Source of the DNA: a bacterium | GTDB taxonomy: Bacteria > Patescibacteriota > Saccharimonadia > Saccharimonadales > SZUA-47 | Direction: 5' to 3' | DNA: 32,124 nucleotides | NCBI GenBank assembly: GCA_030427365.1 | Contig: JAUHWW010000009.1 | Location: 1-32,124 of the forward strand | Shown here: in pieces, positions 1 to 9,796 of the stretch | How positions within the stretch are numbered: the first letter of the stretch is position 1 | Layout: every line of letters begins with the position of its first letter | Notes under the pieces: model-generated | Told to the model about the DNA's origin: nothing | What the model saw: the letters and a program-made list of their open reading frames with translations, nothing else | The model's database searches: none | Program-made: the position numbers and the translations under genes

Positions 1-1
1 T

Positions 2-334
2 TTTAAACTTCATGAAGAAGACAAGGATCTCATCGAAGATTTGCAGCTGTCTGCCAGTGAGCTGATGGAGCTCACAAAATCACGCCTGAAAACAATCCAG
101 AACATCCGTGAAGCCTACAACACGATTGCCACGAACAACCTAAACCGCGTCTTCAAACGCCTCACGAGTATCGCGATTTTTATGTCTATCCCAACGATTG
201 TCGGTGGACTATACGGGATGAACGTCGTCTTGCCGCTGGCTGATAACCAAAATGCATTTTGGATTGTCCTACTGATTATCTTTGCGATCACGCTCGCCTT
301 TGTTGGCTACTTTCGCTTCAAAAAATGGCTTTAA
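2..334 (+). CDS. CorA-like Mg2+/Co2+ transporter, C-terminal part (5' truncated by window)
   Basis: Open frame continues upstream of the listed ATG to the window edge; YGMN motif between two C-terminal TM segments. Confidence 0.85.
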   Translation, partial: FKLHEEDKDLIEDLQLSASELMELTKSRLKTIQNIREAYNTIATNNLNRVFKRLTSIAIFMSIPTIVGGLYGMNVVLPLADNQNAFWIVLLIIFAITLAFVGYFRFKKWL

Positions 335-339
335 GCTCT

Positions 340-765
340 TTAGCAACAGTTTGAACAAAGGCCTTCGAGCTCGAGGCTATGTGACTGCATAGTGAACCCA
401 TGCTTTTGTTCGATTTTATGCAGCTCGGCGAGCAAGCTAGGTTGTTCGTCAAAAGAAATAACGTCCCCACAATTACGGCAGGTCATGTGGTGGTGATGCC
501 CGCGGAACATGTCGCTGAGTTCAAGTTTGTAGCGCCATCCTGAGTAGACGCGGGTAACAGCCCCAATTTCTTCAAAAGTCTCGAGATTTCTATACACCGT
601 GGTTTCGTTCATGCTGTTTTTTACCAAATCAATTAGTTCCTGGATAGAGCAGGGAGATGACTGTCTAAGCATAGTTTCGAAGAGTAGCCTCCTCTCCGGT
701 GTGTTTTTATACTTATTTCGCTTAAGGAGTTCTTTAAATTGTTGTAGTTGTTTTGTTTCGTTCAT
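340..765 (-). CDS. Fur-family metal-responsive transcriptional regulator
   Basis: Winged-helix N-terminus, HHHHMTCRNCGDV and terminal CSNCC zinc-site pattern. Confidence 0.9.
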   Translation of the reverse strand: MNETKQLQQFKELLKRNKYKNTPERRLLFETMLRQSSPCSIQELIDLVKNSMNETTVYRNLETFEEIGAVTRVYSGWRYKLELSDMFRGHHHHMTCRNCGDVISFDEQPSLLAELHKIEQKHGFTMQSHSLELEGLCSNCC

Positions 766-784
766 ATACCTGCAAGTATACCGC

Positions 785-807
785 TAATTGCAAGAAATTT
801 GCAATTA
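785..807. promoter_or_regulatory. Candidate Fur/Zur-family operator, perfect 9-5-9 dyad TAATTGCAA-GAAAT-TTGCAATTA
   Basis: Exact inverted repeat between the divergent fur-like and ZIP genes, over the presumed -35 regions of both. Confidence 0.7.
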
Positions 808-833
808 CAAGTCGGGCTATTTATCATTAAGAT

Positions 834-1619
834 ATGCTTGAAGTTGTATTTTATTCATTACTGGGCGGGGTGATATCGCTTGTAGGTGGCTTGCTACTTA
901 TTCGTAAGGAGTCAACTGCCCAGGCACTTGCGACGTATGCGACGCCGTTTGCCGCTGGCGTTTTACTGGCTGCAGCCTTTGTCGATCTGCTGCCCGAGGC
1001 ACTCCACGAGGCGAATGAGCCTTCGGCTATGTTGCAGTGGGCGCTGCTTGGCTTGCTCAGTTTCTTTATCTTGGAGCGGTTTTTACGCTTTTTCCATCAT
1101 CATCACGATCACGGAGGCAAAGACAAAGCATCGAACGCCCTTATCATCATCGGTGATACGCTCCATAACGCGTTAGATGGCGTGGCAATTGGAGCTGCAT
1201 TCAGTATTAGTTCATCCACTGGCATTGTGGCAGCGATTGCGGTGGCAGCACACGAAATCCCGCAAGAAATTGGCGACTTTGGTTTGCTGCTCAAAAACGG
1301 CATGGAACGTATGAAAGTGCTTGTTGTGAATGTCATCAGTGCGCTCGCCACAACAGTGACAGCGGTTATTACATTTGCGCTGGGCGAACGATACGATGTG
1401 TCTGTCGCACCGCTCCTTGCGCTCACGGCCGGGTTCTTTATCTATATTGCAGCCAGCGACATCATTCCTGAAATCCATGAAAAACTGCAAAAAGGCCACC
1501 GCGATATTCGGCCGTGGTTACTGGTACTGGGAGCCGTTATCGTGATGATTATTTCACCAATTGCTCATGAGTATATTGATGCAGAGCACGATCACGCTTC
1601 TGCTCATCACGACGAATAA
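834..1619 (+). CDS. ZIP family divalent metal transporter
   Basis: HNALDGVAIG and HEIPQEIGDFG ZIP motifs; His-rich loop HHHHDHGG and His-rich C-terminus. Confidence 0.9.
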   Translation: MLEVVFYSLLGGVISLVGGLLLIRKESTAQALATYATPFAAGVLLAAAFVDLLPEALHEANEPSAMLQWALLGLLSFFILERFLRFFHHHHDHGGKDKASNALIIIGDTLHNALDGVAIGAAFSISSSTGIVAAIAVAAHEIPQEIGDFGLLLKNGMERMKVLVVNVISALATTVTAVITFALGERYDVSVAPLLALTAGFFIYIAASDIIPEIHEKLQKGHRDIRPWLLVLGAVIVMIISPIAHEYIDAEHDHASAHHDE

Positions 1620-1634
1620 CGTACAATAGACGTA

Positions 1635-2687
1635 ATGGATATCATTATTATTGTGCTTTTGGCTGTTAACGCGCTAGTGCTGGTGTTTTTGCTATCACGA
1701 AACAGGCCAAAACAGTCTGAAGATTCGTCATTATTGCAGCAAAACCTGAATCATCTGTCCGACAATGTACTGAAACTGCAGGAAAATTTGCGTACGCAGA
1801 TAGATACGAAAATGGACAAGAACCAAGAGTCGATGCAGCGGCAGCTTCAATCAAGCGCGAAATTGATCGCAAATGTCACCGAGCGATTGACAAAACTTGA
1901 TGACACGAACAAGCGCGTTGTCGATGTGGCTGATGAGCTGAAGCAGCTGCAGAATGTCTTGCAGAACCCGAAGCAGCGAGGTGTGTTGGGCGAATTTTAT
2001 CTCGAGCAGATATTGCAGAATTTGCTACCTCCGAGTGCGTATTCGCTGCAGCATAAAATCGCTGATGGCAATATCGTCGATGCTGTTATTCATCTCGACG
2101 GCAAAGTACTGCCGATCGACAGCAAATTCTCGCTGGAGAACTATAATCGTTTGCTCGAGGCGAAAGATGGAGAGCGAGCGGGATTTGAAAAGGCATTCAA
2201 GGACGATTTGAAAAAGCGTATCGATGAGACAGCGAGATACATTAACCCGAAAAAGGGTACGCTCGAGCAGGCGTTGATGTTCATCCCGAGTGAGGCAATT
2301 TATTATGACTTGCTGGCGAATAAAGTCGGCGCAGCGGGTGTGTCTGGACGCGACTTGATGCAATATGCAGCCGTTGAGAAACGCGTCGTCATCGTCGGCC
2401 CGAGTACGCTGAGTGCGATGTTGCAGGTCATCGTGCAGGGGCTGAAGAGCTTAGAAATTCAGAAAGATACGGACAAAATTCGTAAGAATATTGAGCAGCT
2501 GCAACGACATTTGATAGCCTATAACGGCTATTTCAAGAAGATCGGAAACTCATTGAGTGCAACGGTTGGCCACTACAATAACGCTGATAAAGAATTTGTG
2601 AAAATTGACAAAGATATCGTCAAAATCGGTGGCGGCGAGCAGGTCATCGAATCTGAATCAATCGACCGCCCAAAGACAGGTGATTAG
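1635..2687 (+). CDS. rmuC: RmuC-domain DNA recombination protein
   Basis: N-terminal TM and coiled coil, then RmuC core (GVLGEFYLEQIL, PIDSKFSLENYNRL, MFIPSEAIYYDLL). Confidence 0.85.
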   Translation: MDIIIIVLLAVNALVLVFLLSRNRPKQSEDSSLLQQNLNHLSDNVLKLQENLRTQIDTKMDKNQESMQRQLQSSAKLIANVTERLTKLDDTNKRVVDVADELKQLQNVLQNPKQRGVLGEFYLEQILQNLLPPSAYSLQHKIADGNIVDAVIHLDGKVLPIDSKFSLENYNRLLEAKDGERAGFEKAFKDDLKKRIDETARYINPKKGTLEQALMFIPSEAIYYDLLANKVGAAGVSGRDLMQYAAVEKRVVIVGPSTLSAMLQVIVQGLKSLEIQKDTDKIRKNIEQLQRHLIAYNGYFKKIGNSLSATVGHYNNADKEFVKIDKDIVKIGGGEQVIESESIDRPKTGD

Positions 2688-4018
2688 TTCTCTTGCTTCA
2701 TGGCGATGATGAGTGCGGCGGTCCAGGAGAAGTTTTTGGCGCCGGCAGGCTGGCCAGTTTGCGCTGAGAAGTATTCGTAAGGGCCGTGTTCTTCGACGGC
2801 TTTTATCGATTGCGCGCGAATATGTTCAGCCTCTTTCTCGTAGCCGTAACGGTCGAGGCCATCGGCAATGAGCCAATTTGTGTTGATCCATGTTGGGCCC
2901 TGCCAGTAGCCAAGTTCCTTGTACCATTCGCTTGAGAACGGCACGCTTGGCACTGGATATTTCCCAGCGAATTGTTGAGCGGAGGAGAGTAATTTTACCA
3001 GCTCTTCAGCACGTTCCTTCGTAATGCAGCCAGCGTACAGCGGCATGAGTGTCGCAATCGATGGCTCCTTTACCAATTTGCGGGTGATAAAGGTACGTGA
3101 ATAGTATTGTTTGTAGAAGCCATCCCAGCAGAGTTCAAGTGCCTCTTCGGCTTTTTCCATGCTTGTTTGTAGATCTTCCGGCAATTCACGACCTATGAAT
3201 TTTGCGATGTCTTTCAGGTGCGAGTTCGCACGGATAAGGACGCAGTTGAACGTGAGATCCTGCAGCGTGAAGTGAGAGCGTGAGAGAATCTTTTCAATAT
3301 CCCAATCTTTGCGCTTCAGGCGTTGTAAAACCGTGAAGTACAGCAGAGAGTCAATTGCGCTGAGTCGCTGGCCAGGCGGCACGTGCTTTGTATCGCGCCG
3401 AAAAAGTAGGAATACTTTGTCCAAGCGAAGTTTCTCAACAATCGTGACCCAGAGTGGGCGTGAATGCATATGTAGTTGATCAATCCACGGCGGTGAGTTA
3501 TCAAGTCCGCTCTCCCACGGGTGGATAAGCAGCGCGAGGCCTTCGTCATGAGGATCGCGTTCGCGGTAGAGCCACGAGTGATACTGCACGAGCGCGGGGA
3601 ACATATCCTGATACCAGCCACGCCGCTCGACCTTATCGAGCTTTTCGCCGATGCGTACGACTGCTTCGGCCAGCATCGGTGGCTGTGTCATCCCCGAGGT
3701 CGACAGGCGATCAGGCGCGTGTGGATTACGCCACGATTGCCAGATGTTGCGATCACGTTTATGGGCGTCGCTGTCATCGAATATCATATGCGGAAGCATG
3801 CCATTTGACCACTGTCCGCGCAGGAGGCTGCGGATTTCTGTCTGAGCTCTTTGCACGTCGTACTTGGCGAGGCCGATTGCGATAAAGCAGCTGTCCCAGA
3901 GCCATTGATGTGGGTAGAGGCCATCAGCCGGCACAGTGAATCCGTCGCGCCAGTTTTTCTCAAGCACGTCACGGCACACGTCTTCGACGGATACAACTGG
4001 CGTTTCTATTTCATCCAT
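2684..4018 (-). CDS. MGH1-like / GH63-like glycoside hydrolase
   Basis: LYPHQWLWDSCFIAIGLAKYD, WESGLDNSPPW, YWQGPTWINTNWLI motifs of the (alpha/alpha)6 GH63/mannosylglycerate-hydrolase-like family. Confidence 0.75.
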   Translation of the reverse strand: MDEIETPVVSVEDVCRDVLEKNWRDGFTVPADGLYPHQWLWDSCFIAIGLAKYDVQRAQTEIRSLLRGQWSNGMLPHMIFDDSDAHKRDRNIWQSWRNPHAPDRLSTSGMTQPPMLAEAVVRIGEKLDKVERRGWYQDMFPALVQYHSWLYRERDPHDEGLALLIHPWESGLDNSPPWIDQLHMHSRPLWVTIVEKLRLDKVFLLFRRDTKHVPPGQRLSAIDSLLYFTVLQRLKRKDWDIEKILSRSHFTLQDLTFNCVLIRANSHLKDIAKFIGRELPEDLQTSMEKAEEALELCWDGFYKQYYSRTFITRKLVKEPSIATLMPLYAGCITKERAEELVKLLSSAQQFAGKYPVPSVPFSSEWYKELGYWQGPTWINTNWLIADGLDRYGYEKEAEHIRAQSIKAVEEHGPYEYFSAQTGQPAGAKNFSWTAALIIAMKQEN

Positions 4019-4114
4019 TCCAATTAGTATAACGAAATTCGCTTACGCTTGCTTATAACAATATCCAGGGAAGGAGATATTGCTAAAACCACATAATGTA
4101 TTATAATATTTATA

Positions 4115-4780
4115 ATGAGCGCTTTTACTTTATCTCCAGTCCAAATGACTGATGCTTTTCCGTGCATTGAAAGTGGTTTAGAGTTAGCTCCGAACGTTGA
4201 TCTTATTGAGCAGTACAAGTGGGAGGAGCGAGAAGATAGAGTCTCTAGCTGTGCAGTTGCGGCCGAGCTCAATGCAGCTATTCTCAGTGGAGCGCTGTCG
4301 ATTGACATTGCTCGCTCCGTGCATGAGAAAGTCGCAGCGCTACCGGCACTTTGGGTTGATTTAGACCTCGACGGCCAAGAGAGAGTGAAGGCCTTTGATA
4401 ATGGAAGAGATATTGCTGATATTGCTTACATAATGTACGGCTCAGGGCAAAGACTTCCATATCGTATGGTGCTCGCCACAGACTATTACTTGGATTCACG
4501 TCAGCTCGTATTCGGTAAAACGCCCGCATCAGATGACATGAAAACAACTCTAGAGTTTTTACTAGGTCGGAATTATTCGTTCGTGCTTGGTGCCGATAAA
4601 CACGCAACGACAATTACATGTCTTGGCAGTGATGTAGTTGAAATTGATCCACGCAGTCCAGGCCAACCGAAATTGACTACTGTAGAAGAGTTACTACACC
4701 GTTCAACGTGTCGCAAAGACGTATTGGCGCCCTTACCAGTACTACGTACCTGTGTTGTACTCGATCCTATCGAAAGTTAG
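4115..4780 (+). CDS. Hypothetical protein
   Basis: 221-aa ORF preceded by TATAAT 7 nt before ATG; no family recognised. Confidence 0.6.
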   Translation: MSAFTLSPVQMTDAFPCIESGLELAPNVDLIEQYKWEEREDRVSSCAVAAELNAAILSGALSIDIARSVHEKVAALPALWVDLDLDGQERVKAFDNGRDIADIAYIMYGSGQRLPYRMVLATDYYLDSRQLVFGKTPASDDMKTTLEFLLGRNYSFVLGADKHATTITCLGSDVVEIDPRSPGQPKLTTVEELLHRSTCRKDVLAPLPVLRTCVVLDPIES

Positions 4781-5261
4781 TGAAGTTGACCGGGAAGTCG
4801 AAATTGGCTTCGCGGATGACTTGCATGGCTTGCTGCAGATCATCCTTTTTTGGGCTCATGACGCGGATGCCTTCGCCCTGAATTTGGGTTTTGACTTTCG
4901 GAAGCTTTTCCTTAAGTAGCTTGGTAATTTTCTTGGCGTCGTCTTGCTTGAGGCCGTTTTTGAAGGGCACTTCCCAGATCATACGTAAGTTTGTTGTTTC
5001 GGGGTCGCGGCTGACGTCAAAGGTCTTTTGGCTGACACTGCGTATAGCGGCCTTTTTGCGCAACATGTCAATAATTGCGTCGAGGTGATATTGATTGTCG
5101 CCGTAGATTTTCACGCCCTTCTTGTCATCAAGCCATTGCAGTTCGGCGTGAGTGCCTTTGAGGTCGTAGCGGTTACCTAATTCCTTCTGCACCTGGTCGT
5201 AAACATTATTCATTTCACCAACATCATAGGTGGATTCAATATCGAATGAAAAACTTGCCAT
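4767..5261 (-). CDS. yajQ: YajQ family protein (nucleotide/c-di-GMP binding family)
   Basis: MASFSFDIES start, NRYDLKGT and GEGIRVMSPKKDDLQ motifs. Confidence 0.92.
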   Translation of the reverse strand: MASFSFDIESTYDVGEMNNVYDQVQKELGNRYDLKGTHAELQWLDDKKGVKIYGDNQYHLDAIIDMLRKKAAIRSVSQKTFDVSRDPETTNLRMIWEVPFKNGLKQDDAKKITKLLKEKLPKVKTQIQGEGIRVMSPKKDDLQQAMQVIREANFDFPVNFTNFR

Positions 5262-5334
5262 GTGAATCAGTATAAACTATTCGCTGTTATCGCGTGTTTA
5301 AGTGTATACTTAAACTAACAAAGAGGAATATCAG

Positions 5335-5922
5335 ATGAAAATTGCAGTAATTAGCGCTAGTATGCGCGGCGAATCACAAAGTTTAAAGGTCAGCCAGTGG
5401 CTGGTCGACCACCTAAAAGCTCTCGGGGCCGAGGCTGAACTCGTTGATCTACACCAGCTGGATTTGCCGATGTATGATGTCGGCGAGACCGAGGCTCCGG
5501 ATAAAGAAAAATTACTTAAAACACTTGGAGAAGCAGAAGGAGCCGTGTTCGTCAGCCCGGAATGGGACGGCATGATGAGCCATGGCTTAGTAAGCATGTT
5601 GCATTATCTTGGAAAAGAGTTGGCTCACAAACCAGTGATGCTGGTTGGTGTGTCTAGTGGCCGTGGTGGGCATTATCCACTCATGCAGATGCGGACGATG
5701 GGCTACAAAAACAATCACTATGTCATTAGCCCTGAAGCGCTGCTTGTGCAAGGAGTGAACGACATGATGAATAATCATGAGCCGGAAGCTGGCTCTGTAG
5801 ATGAATCCGTGCAACGGCGCGCTGACTATGCACTGCGCAACCTGATCGAATATGCGAAGGCGCTCAGGAATGTGCGCGAGTCTGGGGTTGTCGATTTCGA
5901 AGAATTTAAGAACGGCGTCTAA
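5335..5922 (+). CDS. NADPH-dependent FMN reductase family protein
   Basis: Flavodoxin-like: ISASMRGESQSLK N-terminus, SPEWDGMMSH, GVSSGRGG. Confidence 0.8.
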   Translation: MKIAVISASMRGESQSLKVSQWLVDHLKALGAEAELVDLHQLDLPMYDVGETEAPDKEKLLKTLGEAEGAVFVSPEWDGMMSHGLVSMLHYLGKELAHKPVMLVGVSSGRGGHYPLMQMRTMGYKNNHYVISPEALLVQGVNDMMNNHEPEAGSVDESVQRRADYALRNLIEYAKALRNVRESGVVDFEEFKNGV

Positions 5923-5963
5923 CCGTCATAACTCTATCAATACAAACGTGTTAAGATAGCGTT

Positions 5964-6896
5964 ATGGTTATGCTCAAGCTCTCAGCGTTCATGCTGACTC
6001 TGGGCGAATACGAGGTAAATGGGACAGGATTCCTTATAATCGCGCTCGGCGGTATTGCGCTGTTTTTGCCATTTTGGTTTCTGCGGGATTGGTTTTTACA
6101 GCGTTGGCGAATAAAACACACCATGATCACGGTAAAATATGAGCCGCCAAGTGGCTTAAGTCCGGCGGAGATGCAGCACCTTTTCGGTAGTTTGCCGTTC
6201 GAGAGGACGCTCGCAGCAACGCTCGTTAGTATGTTGCACCAGAGTTACATCCATATTGAGGTGAAGGGGGAGCGAAAACTTTTCAAGCTTGGTCCGAAAA
6301 GCTCGGCATCAGCAAACAGTTATGAGAAATTAGTTCTCGAACATATGGGTGAGCACGGAGTTACCTTCGATGACTTGGCCTCGTCGATGGCAAGCGATGC
6401 AACAGCTCGTGCTTTTCGCCGCGGCGTGCATGATGTACTTAGAGAAAAAAAGCTTATTGCTGGTAAGCAGGTAAACCAGTTCTTCATTCGTTCGCTAAAA
6501 ATAACGATTGTACTACTGCTCACAGTCGTCTGGTGGCCGCTGTTTGTCTTTGCGCTAGTCCACACTTTAAGTGTTAGCGTTTCGGACTTCTCATCAATAG
6601 CGGATTTTGCAAGCTACGGCGCGACGTACTCCGCCATTCTACTATTACCACTCATAATTGCGAGTGTCTTCGTAATGAAGTACCGATCGCAGCTGCTTGG
6701 CAGGCGATGGATGGCGACGCCGAAGCTAGACAGGCAGTGGCCGCAAATAATTGGATTTCGGGAGTTCACTGTGCACTGTTACCGGAGTAAGCTGAAATTT
6801 TCCAGCGATGAACTGAGCAAAAAAGCCCGAATAAGTATCCTGCCGTATGCCATCGCATTTGGCGCTGCACGAAACTGGCGTGATATTGTCAGCTAG
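5964..6896 (+). CDS. Membrane protein resembling the C-terminal part of DUF2207 proteins
   Basis: Two TM regions; EFTVHCYRSK...LPYAIAFGAARNW resembles the C-terminal half of the 14693-16435 protein. Confidence 0.6.
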   Translation: MVMLKLSAFMLTLGEYEVNGTGFLIIALGGIALFLPFWFLRDWFLQRWRIKHTMITVKYEPPSGLSPAEMQHLFGSLPFERTLAATLVSMLHQSYIHIEVKGERKLFKLGPKSSASANSYEKLVLEHMGEHGVTFDDLASSMASDATARAFRRGVHDVLREKKLIAGKQVNQFFIRSLKITIVLLLTVVWWPLFVFALVHTLSVSVSDFSSIADFASYGATYSAILLLPLIIASVFVMKYRSQLLGRRWMATPKLDRQWPQIIGFREFTVHCYRSKLKFSSDELSKKARISILPYAIAFGAARNWRDIVS

Positions 6897-6934
6897 CTTG
6901 TGGTGCAGCTGATTTCCAGATAGAATAGAAGTCA

Positions 6935-7951
6935 ATGGAACAGATTGATGATGCGCGGAAACATCTGCGTCATACGTTTGAGGGATTAGCCGATAAGCGG
7001 GCTATTCTGCGCGCTCCAGAGCTTCGTGCGTTGTTTGACGGAATACGCGAGATAGCACCAGAAAAGCGGGGTGAGTACGGCCAAGCGGTCAACGCCCTCA
7101 AGCAAGAGGTGCAGGGATGGGTTGATGAGTCAGAGCAGTTGAGTGAGAGCGATGATGTGACACCGATAGACATCACCGCGCCGATGGATATAAACGGCAG
7201 TATGCCGCAGTTTTTACCCGCCAGCCAGGGCTCGCAGCATCCGCTCACGACAGAGATGAATGACATCTGTGACATCTATCAGCGGATGGGATTTGTCGTT
7301 GAAGAATCGCGCGAAATTGATGACGACTACCACATGTTTGGCTCGCTTAACTTCCCAGAGGATCACCCGGCGCGCGATGATTACGATACATTTATGACCG
7401 AGGAGGGGCTGATTGCGCCAGCGCACACCAGCACGATGCAAAACCGCGTCCTGAAGAAATATGCGGACAATCTCAAAAATGGCGAGCCGATTGCCGTGGT
7501 GGTGCCGGATCGGGTCTTCCGCAACGAGGATTTGGATGCGACGCACGAGCATACGTTTTATCAGATTGAAGGGGTGTATGTGAACAAGGGCGTGAACGTC
7601 GGCAATTTGATAGCGACGCTATCTAGCTTTATGAATGAGTATTTTGGACAAGAGCTAAAGACAAAACTGCAGCCGTTTTATTTTCCGTTTACCGAACCGA
7701 GCTTTGAGTTCGCCATTGAACGTCCAGATGTGCTGAAAAAGGACGATAGTGAGGAGCAAAAATGGCTGGAGCTATTGGGCTGCGGCATGATTCACCCGAA
7801 TGTATTGCGCGAGGCCGGCATTGATCCAGAGGTGTACACTGGGTTTGCATGGGGGAATGGTATCGAGCGCATGGTGATGATGAAGCACGGCATCGAAGAC
7901 GTCCGCCACTTTGAATCTGCAAATTTGAAATTCTTGAGGCAATTTCGATGA
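6935..7951 (+). CDS. pheS: Phenylalanine--tRNA ligase alpha subunit
   Basis: Class II aaRS motifs: HPLTTEMNDICDIYQRMGF, HTSTMQNRVL, FRNEDLDATHEHTFYQIEG, GFAWGNGIERM. Confidence 0.95.
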   Translation: MEQIDDARKHLRHTFEGLADKRAILRAPELRALFDGIREIAPEKRGEYGQAVNALKQEVQGWVDESEQLSESDDVTPIDITAPMDINGSMPQFLPASQGSQHPLTTEMNDICDIYQRMGFVVEESREIDDDYHMFGSLNFPEDHPARDDYDTFMTEEGLIAPAHTSTMQNRVLKKYADNLKNGEPIAVVVPDRVFRNEDLDATHEHTFYQIEGVYVNKGVNVGNLIATLSSFMNEYFGQELKTKLQPFYFPFTEPSFEFAIERPDVLKKDDSEEQKWLELLGCGMIHPNVLREAGIDPEVYTGFAWGNGIERMVMMKHGIEDVRHFESANLKFLRQFR

Positions 7952-8649
7952 GTCGTGAAACTGATATCCAGTGTCTTGGCTATTCAGTGAAAGCTGATGT
8001 CTATGATGGTGGCAGCGGTAATGTGACACTGATGCTTATTGGCTGGACATCGGAAAAGAAAAAGTATGTAAAGTTCGCCGAAGCTATTGTGAAGCAGCTT
8101 GGTGATACGGTCGTTGTGCTTGATTATTCTGGGCATGGGGTTAGCCCTTATAACATTGATGATGTCATGCCAGCAGAGAATTTCGTTGAGGTTGTGCGAA
8201 CATTTGATTGGATGAAGCGAGAGTTGCAGCCAAATGAAATAACGGTTATCGGTGCAAGTTATGGCAGTTTCATGGCGACGCAACTGACGAAGTATCGCGT
8301 GTTCGACAAGATAATTTTGCGTGTGCCTGCGATCTACGAACCTGCAAACTTCTATACCAAGTGGGCAGATTATGATCACGACGAGGGGCTTCGATATCGC
8401 TCTGAGACGAAAGGTCTCGTTAATCATCCTTTGCTTAATCGAGCAAAAGATTTCAAGGGCAAATCACTAGTCGTACTGCACGAAAACGATGAGCGCTGCC
8501 CGCTGAATTCGACCCAGGCTTTCATCGATGCGTTCAATGCAGAATCGTGGACATGGCCAGATCTTGTCCATGGTTTCGCCAGCAGTGGTATTAGCCCGGA
8601 AGATGAGCAGGCTTATTATAAGAAGATCATAGATTGGATGAAACGATGA
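7948..8649 (+). CDS. Alpha/beta hydrolase
   Basis: GASYG nucleophile elbow, HENDERCPL acid region, DLVHGF His; ATGA overlap with pheS. Confidence 0.8.
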   Translation: MSRETDIQCLGYSVKADVYDGGSGNVTLMLIGWTSEKKKYVKFAEAIVKQLGDTVVVLDYSGHGVSPYNIDDVMPAENFVEVVRTFDWMKRELQPNEITVIGASYGSFMATQLTKYRVFDKIILRVPAIYEPANFYTKWADYDHDEGLRYRSETKGLVNHPLLNRAKDFKGKSLVVLHENDERCPLNSTQAFIDAFNAESWTWPDLVHGFASSGISPEDEQAYYKKIIDWMKR

Positions 8650-9308
8650 TAGTTATAACAGGGGCGAGTGATGGACTAGGGTTGCAGCTGGCAAGGTTGT
8701 ACCAGGAAGCTGGCAAGAAAGTTGTTAATATCTCTCGGCGTCCATGCAAATACGCTGACGTAAATATCGAGTTAAGTCTTCGTGAAGGACCAGACATCAA
8801 AAAGGCAGCCGATGCTGTAACAGCGCTTGATGATGAGATTGAGGCAATCGTATATTGTGCCGGTGTTTTATCTGTCCAGCCCCTTGGTGAAATAGACGAG
8901 TCTGAGATAAAGCGCTTGATGTCAACGAATGTAAAGTCACAGATATTACTAACATCTTACTTGCTGGAGAGGATTGAACACGATGTTGCGGATATTGTTT
9001 GTGTCTCATCTACGGTAGGGACAAAGGCATATTTAGACCAAGCGGTTTATGGTGCCTCAAAGTGGGCAGTACGCGGGTTCGCCAAGAATTTGCAGGAAGA
9101 GTTCAGGAACAAGGCCAACCGTGTAATTAGTTTCTGTCCAGGTGGATTCGAGTCTAAAATATTTGAGAAGGCGACAGGGAAAAGTAACCAAGACTTTACT
9201 CATTGGATGAAAGCTGAAGATGTGGCGAGGTTTATGAAACAAATTCTCGATTTACCTAAGAACATGGAAGTGAGCGAAGTGATAGTGAACAGAAAGGCAA
9301 TAAAATGA
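8646..9308 (+). CDS. SDR family oxidoreductase
   Basis: ITGASDGLG nucleotide-binding motif and YGASKWA (YxxxK); internal ATG at 8646 gives ATGA coupling and a canonical N-terminus. Confidence 0.85.
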   Translation: MIVITGASDGLGLQLARLYQEAGKKVVNISRRPCKYADVNIELSLREGPDIKKAADAVTALDDEIEAIVYCAGVLSVQPLGEIDESEIKRLMSTNVKSQILLTSYLLERIEHDVADIVCVSSTVGTKAYLDQAVYGASKWAVRGFAKNLQEEFRNKANRVISFCPGGFESKIFEKATGKSNQDFTHWMKAEDVARFMKQILDLPKNMEVSEVIVNRKAIK

Positions 9309-9796
9309 AGATAAAGTTATTTATAACCGGCGGGTCGATTGATAAGAAATACAATGAAATTTCTGAGAAGATGTCGCTTGATGAATCACATCTGCCGAAG
9401 CTTCTTGAAGACTCTCGCAACCGATTAAAGGTTACTAGTGAAGAGCTGATGCTGATTGATAGCCTAGACATGAAAGACGCTCAGCGAAAGCTCATCATGG
9501 AAGCGTGCATGAATGATCCCGCAAAGCACATTGTGATCTCTCATGGGACAAGTACGATTGTAGAGACAGCAAAGATGCTTGGTGAAAACATTCAGAATAA
9601 GACAATCGTACTTTTTGGCGCAATGATACCGGCGTCACTATGGGGGTCTGATGCGATGTTTAACCTCGGAAGTGCCCTGACAGCAGTCCAGACATTAGAC
9701 AAAGGCGTGTATATCACGATGAATGGCCGCATCTTCTCATGGGATAATGTCATGAAGAACGTAAAACTAGGAGAATTCCGGGAGCTAGACGAATAA
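9305..9796 (+). CDS. Single-domain asparaginase-like protein (copy A)
   Basis: ITGGSID, SHGTSTIVETA, KTIVLFGAMIPA correspond to L-asparaginase N-domain motifs; 163 aa. Confidence 0.75.
   Translation: MKIKLFITGGSIDKKYNEISEKMSLDESHLPKLLEDSRNRLKVTSEELMLIDSLDMKDAQRKLIMEACMNDPAKHIVISHGTSTIVETAKMLGENIQNKTIVLFGAMIPASLWGSDAMFNLGSALTAVQTLDKGVYITMNGRIFSWDNVMKNVKLGEFRELDE

Noticed and set aside
1109-1499. Minus-strand ORFs inside the ZIP gene (105 aa, 95 aa)
   Set aside because: Fully antisense to a strongly supported ZIP CDS; low-complexity composition and no recognisable motif.
7984-8427. 147-aa minus-strand ORF in the alpha/beta hydrolase gene
   Set aside because: Shadow ORF of a hydrolase with an intact catalytic triad; no motif or promoter.
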